Shown here: positions 57,649-64,000 of the stretch, piece by piece | Position numbering within the stretch: the first letter of the stretch is position 1 | Layout of the letters: each line of letters starts with the position of its first letter | Origin: Candolleomyces eurysporus | Taxonomy: Eukaryota > Basidiomycota > Agaricomycetes > Agaricales > Psathyrellaceae | NCBI GenBank assembly: GCA_027579435.1 | Contig: JANBPK010000820.1 | Span: forward strand, 1-64,000 | Length of the DNA: 64,000 nucleotides | Direction of reading: 5' to 3' | Notes under the pieces: model-generated | Database searches by the model: none | Seen by the model: the letters and a program-made list of their open reading frames with translations, nothing else | Told to the model about the DNA's origin: nothing | Program-made: the position numbers and the translations under genes

Positions 57649-58431
57649 ATGGGGTCNGTCACCACTTTACTGAAAATTCCAGTGACATTGTTCACGGCAT
57701 ATGTTTTCAACTCTGCCATGACTCCGCCTCACGTTGCGCAGTCGTCCGAGGCCATCGACTCCAGAGAGAAGAAATCATCTGTCATGCTGCTGTTACCTGC
57801 CGCTCTGGCTCGGGTATAACCACCTCTCTCCCATCTGAGTTTCAAGTCTGACTTACATCTCCTTGCATAACAGAGCACGTACTGGGCTATATCCATCGCC
57901 GAAGGCGCAATGATTATCGCCAAACTATTCCCGAACGAACATATCAAACACATTGCGAGCTTTCTATGTTCCAAACCCCTTGATTTNGTTCTACCCAANA
58001 TTCAAGCCACGCCCCAGTTTTACCTTGGCTCCACACTTTTGCTATCCGGCGCGCTCCTTCGATTATGGTGCTTCCGCGAACTGGGGCGCTTCTTTACGTT
58101 NGTAGCGACCATCCAGAAGGACCACAAGCTCATCACATCTGGGCCTTATGCTTACGTTCGACACCCAGCCTACTCNGGGCTGGCGCTCTCTCTCATNGGC
58201 TTTGTGGGCTGCCATTTGACGCCGGGGACGTGGCTCAGGGAGTGCGGCTTGTTGGATACGCGTGCAGGCGTTGTNGGTCTTGCTGGATTGATGTCGGCTG
58301 GAATAGGCGGATTGGCCTATTTCTTCAGAAGAGCTGGATTGGAAGATATGGCGTTGAGGAGGCAATTTCCTGCAGAGTGGGATAATTGGGCGAGGAGAGT
58401 ACGGTATAAAATCGTCCCTGGNGTGTGGTAG
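57649..58431 (+). CDS. Isoprenylcysteine carboxyl methyltransferase-like protein, 240 aa
   Basis: Exons are 57649-57813 and 57874-58431, total 723 nt. Four to five hydrophobic segments are seen. The C-terminal half has the ICMT/phospholipid methyltransferase signature: RELGRFFT, KDHKLITSGPYAYVRHPAYSGL and, nearer the end, RRAGLEDMALRRQFPAEWDNW ahead of RYKIVP. These segments bind SAM and lie in the ER membrane. True STE14 methylates prenylated CaaX proteins such as Ras and mating pheromones. Mushrooms have many ICMT paralogues, and this one may be one of those, because it is preceded by no recognised N-terminal STE14 block. Five Ns lie in the coding region; none shifts the frame. Confidence 0.75.
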
Positions 58432-58713
58432 TGTAGGGATTGGTGAGTTCTCTGACCAATTGGAAGAGCACTGGCCTGATCTNGTTCGCATAGCATCCAG
58501 CGCCTGATCGGGGGTCCAAATCTTGCTGACATAACTCGGCGCCTAACGGCGTGCGTAGCCGAGGGCCCAGGTCGCGTCCTTCTCGACCCGCCATTGGTCA
58601 AGTCAGTGGATTCCTCAGTCAACGCCTATGTAAAGGAAGGAAAGAAGCTGCTCATTCATTGATATAACATCCTCACACTCGTTCTATGCCCTCTCGTTCT
58701 CCTGCTCATCGAA

Positions 58714-59570
58714 ATGCGAATCGAAATCATCTCGACCGCTCTGCTTGCCCTCTCCGTCCTGCCTGCGATGGCTGCATCACTGACGGAGCTTCAGCGTAAG
58801 TTTAAATCAGAGCTTTAGGGACGGTAAACGTGTATTTATCGACNCCNCCTCCCCAGCTCGAGATGGCAGCGATNCCCTACAAGGCCTGCATCGTCGGGCT
58901 ACGTATCATTCTTGCAGCAGCCAGCAAATAGCCTCCCTCTACAATGCTGTAGGAGAGACGATGGCATACGCCCGCAGTAGCTATGCGTACGCAGCAGACA
59001 ACACTGCCGGCGCGTCCGACCGGTTTACGACCTGGTTCGGGCGGGACAATGCCAGCTTTTCCAATGGGACTACGAGTCGCTATGCTGCGATCGTAGCCAA
59101 CTTCAANACTCTTGCCTCGTATGACTTTACGAAGCTTACGTACGATTGCGGTACATGCTCCAGAGATGANGTTTACGGCAGCGTCTTTTTACAGCAGCAA
59201 GTATCCTTCTCTTTTCCTTCCGCGCTGTGGCTTCTGATTNTATTNTCGAACTGTTGGNGNCGGATTTATCATTTAGGCCTAGTATCGTGTATCTGTGCAA
59301 GCCGTTCTGGAAGGCTCCTTTGACCGGCTCCTATTCGCAGGTACGTACACAGTTTTCATTCCTATCTCCCTGTGCTTCTNAATTAATTNCGCTTTCTGAT
59401 AGGCTGGCAATATATTGAGCCTTGTTGCTCAAAATCGCGATGTTGCGGGGCTCTCAACGTTTGCGACGGAGAAACTNACGTGTCAAAGGCTCGCTATTGA
59501 TNCCCCAAATCTCGCGGTGCAGAACGCTGCTTCGTACCAATTCTTTGCGGAAAACAGCCCCGCCTTGTAG
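58714..59570 (+). CDS. M35 (deuterolysin) metallopeptidase-like protein lacking HExxH
   Basis: Exons: 58714-58795, 58857-59199, ~59274-59340 and 59403-59570. The N-terminus (MRIEIISTALLALSVLPAMA) is a signal peptide, with almost no propeptide before RRATYHSCSSQQI. ALYNA-type helix, GETMAYARSSYAYAA, RFTTWFG and KLTYDCGTC correspond to fungal M35 peptidyl-Lys metallopeptidases. VYLCKPFWKAPLTGSYSQAG leads to where HExxH should be. There the sequence is AGNILSLVAQNRDVAGLSTF, with no HExxH and no GT...YG aspartate motif, and the end QFFAENSPAL fits the family again. The phase between exons 2 and 3 does not match. So this is a secreted pseudoenzyme or a decayed gene. It lies 280 bp downstream of the ICMT-like gene on the same strand. 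Confidence 0.7.
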
Positions 59571-59967
59571 ACGGNCTTCTCGTACAATGGTTGTTACACG
59601 TAGATAGCGAATAACGTGTTCGCGGTCGGAAAGAATTCGAAGGTGTCCATTANACGGGCGGAAGCTACGATTTACGAATTCAACTTCTTTGGGAAGCTTA
59701 ATGACTGACTCCCGTTCTCATTTGCCCGATATGAACGNCGCANCNTNGAGTAATATAGTTGTCTGTTCGAGGTTCTCGAAGNGGTGAANTTGAACGTGGT
59801 GGTGTTTGTTTGTCCTCTGGATCCACCTACAAAGTGTGAAGGCCGCTGCTTNGATCGTTTCTCGTNACCTCGTTTTCGATTCCCCCAAGTTCGTCCCCAC
59901 CCACCTCTCTCTTTTTTTTTTCTCGTTGAAGCCCCGAGGAGTCCACCGAGCGCACTTACTANGAGTC
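59571..59967. other. Spacer between M35-like and lectin genes
   Basis: About 400 bp with many Ns (59739-59970). It likely holds the lectin 2 promoter; no TATA box is certain. Confidence 0.4.
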
Positions 59968-60717
59968 ATGTCGGAGAAAGTTCAAACAGGGAGAACTTTT
60001 GTCATTCAGAATATCAGATCGGGCACCGTCNTAAATTTGTCCAGGGTAGATAACCGGTCCAGTACGTTTTCGTTCGCCTCTGTCTCGCCGCTCGTCGATG
60101 GCTGACCCGAGTACTTCCCGCCATGCAGTTATAGGCGCCCTCTTGGACAACAGCGCTAATCAGAAAGTCCGTTATGCTGAGTAGCGCCTCTGCATCGCTA
60201 CTACTATGAATTACAATGTTCTTCGCTTACTGACTCTGTATGATCGATATCCAGTGGACCGTTTACTGGACGGGCTCGGGCTGGAATTTGCGCTCCTCGA
60301 CTGGTGTGTACCTCAGCCTCGCCGGAACTCCCGCGAACGGAACGAGACTTGTGGCTTCTGCCACTCCGTTTGAATGGCATATCTGGCACGACGAGATTTA
60401 CCCGGGCGTTTATAGGTAAGTGCACATCTCATCTTAATTCCAGCTTTTTTTTTTGGAACTAAAGACGCTCATGGTNCGTGNTATACGCAGGGTATTCGCG
60501 CCTCGCACGAGCTTCAATTTGGATTTGTGGAACTATGGTGATCAAACCCCGGGAACGGCCGTTACCCTGTGGACGAAATGGAATGGTGCTCATCAGNTGT
60601 GGGACTTCGTTCTAGGTGGGTTTTTTCCATCTGGGTGGGCATATGTGAGGTATTCGCGCGGTTGGGCTGACCATTTGATCTTCCTTCAATCAACATGCAC
60701 AGCTTGATCGGCGACTT
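59968..60717 (+). CDS. Ricin-B-fold (beta-trefoil) lectin, 140 aa, copy 2
   Basis: Exons: 59968-60061 (94 nt), 60129-60166 (38), 60255-60415 (161), 60491-60615 (125) and 60713-60717 (5), total 423 nt. The intron phases match lectin copy 1 exactly, as does the tiny last exon. Motifs: GRTFVIQNIRSGT at the start, WTVYWTGSGWNLRSSTGVYL, ATPFEWHIWHDE, FNLDLWNYGDQTPGTAVTLW and HQxWDFV (N in the codon before W). QKW follows the second exon, as QIW does in copy 1. The NxxGDxxxGTxxxLW block is conserved in both copies. Like copy 1, there is no signal peptide. Two Ns lie in the coding region. Carbohydrate specificity is unknown. Confidence 0.82.
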
Positions 60718-60831
60718 GAGCATAGCCCGATCAGAACTCAGTAGATACTTCAAGTAGAGTCCTCATGCACGTAGTCCCTGCTCGTATTTAGCCAGTGCTG
60801 TTGAAGGAAGAAACTTTTTCCCTGTTTGCTG

Positions 60832-60839
60832 NNNNNNNN
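60832..60839. other. Assembly gap of 8 Ns
   Basis: A run of eight Ns, the longest in the window. Its true length is unknown. Confidence 0.9.
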
Positions 60840-60897
60840 ATCCATGGTTCATATGAATAAATATTAGAATTAAGGCTATGTTCATAGTAGTCTCGTT

Positions 60898-61062
60898 CAC
60901 AATACATAACTATAGGTCCGTTGGCCGTGTACGTAAGGTATGTACGACACAAGCTCTACAATTAAATTACTGTCCNTTCNCAATACATANAAGAAAAGGT
61001 CCGTCGACTGTACGCCTAAGATNAGTCCAACATAAGCTCTACACTTNAATTATATTCCTTTA
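60898..61062. repeat. Two-unit tandem repeat of about 80 bp
   Basis: Unit 1 (about 60898-60975) starts ACAATACATAACTATAGGTC. Unit 2 (about 60978-61062) starts CAATACAT and continues with GGTCCGT. Both contain AAGCTCTACA followed by TTAAATTA or a close match. Identity is moderate, with several Ns in unit 2. It is non-coding. Confidence 0.5.
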
Positions 61063-61096
61063 CCGTAAAATTAGTACCGCTGATCCGCGAATACAT

Positions 61097-61804
61097 CTAA
61101 TCCAGGGTCCTCCCCGACAGAAGCAGTGCAGACGAGAAGACGATGACCTCGAGTAACCCCTGCTGTGTAGCGANTGGGGAGACATTCAACATGACTGTCC
61201 CGGCGTCTTCACGACTCGCNATAGCCATGAGCTCGGGAGGNTTGAACGATGCGTCGAAGAAGTACATCTGGGGTTCTCCTGGATTCCTGACCCACTGGTA
61301 AGATCGGCCTCGGACGTTCAGAACGACGGTGCTGGCGGANCGAATTTGGAGTATAGTTGAGGTTAGCTGGCGTTGGAACACATTCGCCAATTGGGCNACT
61401 GGGTGCCGGAACCATTCGATAAGAGAAATTTGGCCGACCTGAGGGTTTGAGCTCGTGATCGACGTCATCGTCGAGGCGGGCTGGGGACCACCGATGGCGG
61501 GATTGCCATATCCCTGCGTCGTCGTTGAGATGAAGAAATATGANTGGCTATGGGCGTCGACGACAACGCTGTTGAGTGTATCTACGGGGGCCATAGGGAC
61601 AAAGGCAGCCGCAGGATGCACGAAGCGGTATGTATGAAAAGAGGGACGTTGCCCGGTTATTTGCTGCCCNTTGAGCGGTCGCGAATCCTGCAGNGCGTGA
61701 ATAGGAAGGTTAGCGTAAAACCTGNTCTCNNTGGAGCNGACGGATGCTNGATTCTGGTTGTTATTCCAGCCTCCTAGAGCGAACGGGTTGGTTCCGTAAG
61801 ACAT
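61097..61804 (-). CDS. Unknown 235-aa protein, possibly DUF6593-like
   Basis: One open frame from the ATG at 61804 (MSYGTNPFALGGWNNNQN) to 61097, with several Ns. The N-terminus is Asn/Gly/Pro-rich. A middle part carries SVVVDAHSxSYFFISTTTQG and GQISLIEWFRHP, and the C-terminal part LNVRGRSYQWVRNPGEPQMYFFD and GLLEVIVFSSALLLSG. The beta-strand rhythm and the ending recall the Agaricomycete DUF6593 family of unknown function, but I am not sure. No intron is needed. Confidence 0.5.
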   Translation of the reverse strand: MSYGTNPFALGGWNNNQNXASVXSXEXRFYANLPIHXLQDSRPLXGQQITGQRPSFHTYRFVHPAAAFVPMAPVDTLNSVVVDAHSXSYFFISTTTQGYGNPAIGGPQPASTMTSITSSNPQVGQISLIEWFRHPXAQLANVFQRQLTSTILQIXSASTVVLNVRGRSYQWVRNPGEPQMYFFDASFXPPELMAXASREDAGTVMLNVSPXATQQGLLEVIVFSSALLLSGRTLD

Positions 61805-63241
61805 TGAAAAAACNGGTATGCGAGGTATNCGAGTCGAAAGTTGTGCTCTGTTGTATGGGAGGAGCAGGTCCTTGGGGGNGTTCTGTTTTTTCTGNCTCCT
61901 AATTTCTGAACCTTTTATCCAGTGGACAAATCCCACTTTGAAACTCCAGTAAATAAAATTCGAGTCAGTCAGATAATACATAATGTAGATCCGCCGTAAT
62001 TTTTGTCTTCCCGGCACTATCCCCACANGCACTTAGCCCCGAANGTTCTGGTGTTCCACATAACCCACAAAAGTCTCTGAGTGAGTTATGAGGAATCGCG
62101 CTGTAAACGCGTCCGTNCGGCTCATGTTGGGACAGATCNACACCAAAAGGGGAAACNATATGTCACTATNATNTGTCTCATGTTCGCGCCGCTATTCCAA
62201 GCTCATATCTGTCTNGAAACGCAGTCATGAGCGCATACAGCCCACGGAATCCAACGTTGAGGTCTAGTACAAGCAATCTAGAGCTTATGCTACTGCGATT
62301 ATCTTTCAAAAATACTGTAATCGAGTTCAATTGGCGAATTGATGGCGTATGGCTGTGGCTAGTCACTGCTTTNCCGCCNAACGGGGCAGCAGTAATGTGG
62401 CGAAATGACAGAGAAGAAACGAATCCAAACAAATTCCAGTGCCNAACTCGGGCCTCAAGGCTNAATCAAGACAGATTTGAATTCAAGGTGCACACCATAG
62501 AGTGCCTCATGGTGATCCACATCTCAAAAGAATTCCGTTGTAGCAGGGACACCGCGGCGGGACACGAGTAGCCTTAACAGCCCTCGACGCGTTAGGAAAT
62601 GTCATCATGAATGAGAAGGAGTCATGCAGACGAAGCTCTGTGTTTGTGTTTTCAAAGTATTATCGAACTTGGTGATTAAAGTGGACCTGAGACATGGTTG
62701 TGGGCTGTAGAACCTCCGGGTAGAGAGATGACACTCTCAAAGTAACAACTGAAACACAGGAGATTAGATGTGAAGGAGCTAGCAGGCTCTCCTGCCTTTT
62801 CTCAAATGATATGCACGATCACATACCGGGTCAAAGTGTAATCGTTCCAACTTGACAGAAATATCTCGGAAATATCAGATCAAGGGAGGGTTGCCTCTGG
62901 CGTGGAGATGACCCTTGTGGAACCTTCGAGTAAGTCCTACGTATGTCCATCGGCTCAGTGGTGTGTAGAGGCTCTGGTCGGAACTGGAGAGGAGTTTCGT
63001 TCAGATCTAAGTTGCTCCTGTCGGCAGCGCCCTCGATCCGATANAAGGGGGCCATTCTTTTGGTCAATGGTTCCGCTAGCGATCATATCGTTAAAGTGGC
63101 ATTTCAAGCAAGGNCATTTCGTAAGTNTACTCTGTTTTCATCTCTTTTAACAANGAACTNTTTCNAAAGCTCCAAGTATTACATGAATTGAGTAATTAAC
63201 TGAAANGATAGGTGTGCTGAGCTGTATGAAAATGGCANCTN
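61805..63241. other. Intergenic spacer, no supported gene
   Basis: Short frames, many Ns (62036-62480 and 63043-63245) and no motifs. No RNA gene was recognised. Confidence 0.45.
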
Positions 63242-63961
63242 TTAANGTCGATGAGCCGTAAATTGTTTGAGATAATTATGCAAGGATACGACTGGGGCCT
63301 CCACAAACATCCTTCCCAATCGCTGGATCTCTTCCACTGACATATTATCACTAGCCTTCTTCGCCAGGGGGATATCAACCACCACTCTTCCATCGCTAGT
63401 ATACTTTTCCTGGTATGCAGACCCCCGCGGTACCGTAAAGGTTGCGCCGGCTAATTGCGGTCCAGCACTTTGTCTCTGACCGACATGATCGTCAATCGCC
63501 TTGTGAACAGCCTGCAAACGCTCCTCGTTGCTACTCAGACCCAAAAGCCCCATCTGCTGGAGTATGACGCCCGCATCCGCAAGGAGTTGCTCCTGGAGCT
63601 TGACGTGACAGCTGCGTTCATCGGCGAGCTCCTGGATCGCAAGCAGGAGTAGACCAAGACGATAGTCGCGAGCCTGGATATCAAGGAGATTGATTTTGGC
63701 GTTATAGGCCGTCCTCTCGTATTGTTCGTAAAGCGGGTGAGTGGTAGCTACGGGGATCTGGGCGCTTCCTACAAGGCTTTCTTTGGCGCTCGATACGTTC
63801 GCAACCGCGGTGTCGCCGGCGATGACTCCTCCGGTTGCCAGGGTGGCTGCATTTTCAAAGTGGGAAGGTCTACGGATAGGGGCGTGCTGTAGAGCGGCGG
63901 CTGAGAGCTTCACGGGCGGTATGTTCTGGCTCCAGGTGGTATACTTCGAAGAGTCGTCCAT
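63242..63961 (-). CDS. Hypothetical helical protein, 239 aa
   Basis: A single open frame from the ATG at 63961 (MDDSSKYTTWSQNIPPVKLS). The middle is strongly helical (SSAKESLVGS, LLDIQARDYRLGLLLLAIQE, LADAGVILQQMGLLG) and the C-terminal part reads GSAYQEKYTSDGRVVVDIPL then LAKKASDNMSVEEIQRLGR. I do not recognise it. The stop at 63242-63244 lies beside two Ns, so the true end could differ. No intron is needed. Confidence 0.55.
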   Translation of the reverse strand: MDDSSKYTTWSQNIPPVKLSAAALQHAPIRRPSHFENAATLATGGVIAGDTAVANVSSAKESLVGSAQIPVATTHPLYEQYERTAYNAKINLLDIQARDYRLGLLLLAIQELADERSCHVKLQEQLLADAGVILQQMGLLGLSSNEERLQAVHKAIDDHVGQRQSAGPQLAGATFTVPRGSAYQEKYTSDGRVVVDIPLAKKASDNMSVEEIQRLGRMFVEAPVVSLHNYLKQFTAHRX

Positions 63962-64000
63962 GGTTGGCAAGGGAGGTGAAGGATGGCACAGTTTTCTAGC

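Noticed and set aside
1..64000. tRNA, rRNA or snRNA genes
   Set aside because: I found no cloverleaf with matching box A and box B and no rRNA stretch by eye. A tRNAscan or Rfam search would decide; a hit would overturn this.

Overview
The window looks like draft nuclear DNA of a mushroom-forming basidiomycete (Agaricomycetes). Genes are dense and cut by many short introns of about 46-65 nt with GT(A/G)NGT donors and (C/T)AG acceptors. The families are typical of wood- or litter-decaying species: a DyP-type peroxidase, a GMC alcohol oxidase, a fungal M35 metallopeptidase-like protein, ricin-B-fold lectins, a DUF6534 membrane protein, BTB and F-box proteins. Single Ns are scattered throughout and one run of 8 Ns lies at 60832-60839, so some frame breaks are sequence errors. 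In two genes, dropping one N restores a perfect frame.

Layout. 1-12.2 kb is a decaying tandem segmental duplication: two copies of a P-loop ATPase gene of unknown function, a frame-broken Pro/His-rich gene present whole in one unit and as a 3' stub in the other, and F-box gene pieces. 12.9-14.4 kb is an F-box gene. 15.4-16.3 kb holds a non-coding direct repeat. 16.9-24.9 kb carries inositol phosphorylceramide synthase (AUR1), a SAM methyltransferase, a 16-exon DUF6534 membrane protein and a small two-pass membrane protein. 25.9-26.7 kb is a MITE-like element, followed by a BTB gene. 28-32.4 kb is gene-poor with a 213-bp hAT-like MITE. 32.4-40.5 kb has DyP peroxidase, the U5 snRNP protein DIM1 and a FAB1-type lipid kinase. 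41-45.3 kb has a cyclin-box gene and an F-box-like gene. 46.5-49.7 kb is a 25-exon alcohol oxidase. 49.8-64 kb carries cyclophilin H, a lectin, xylulokinase, an ICMT-like methyltransferase, an M35-like gene without its zinc-binding motif, a second lectin and two unknown genes.

How they fit together. Most genes are independent housekeeping functions: sphingolipid synthesis (AUR1), phosphoinositides (FAB1), splicing (DIM1 and cyclophilin H, both linked to the U4/U6.U5 tri-snRNP) and pentose use (xylulokinase). A loose decay theme is possible: alcohol oxidase makes H2O2, DyP uses it, xylulokinase feeds xylose-derived xylulose into the pentose phosphate pathway. This grouping is inference; nothing shows co-regulation. 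Exon structures were built by hand from splice signals and reading frame. Most are supported by total coding lengths divisible by three and by recognised family motifs across junctions.
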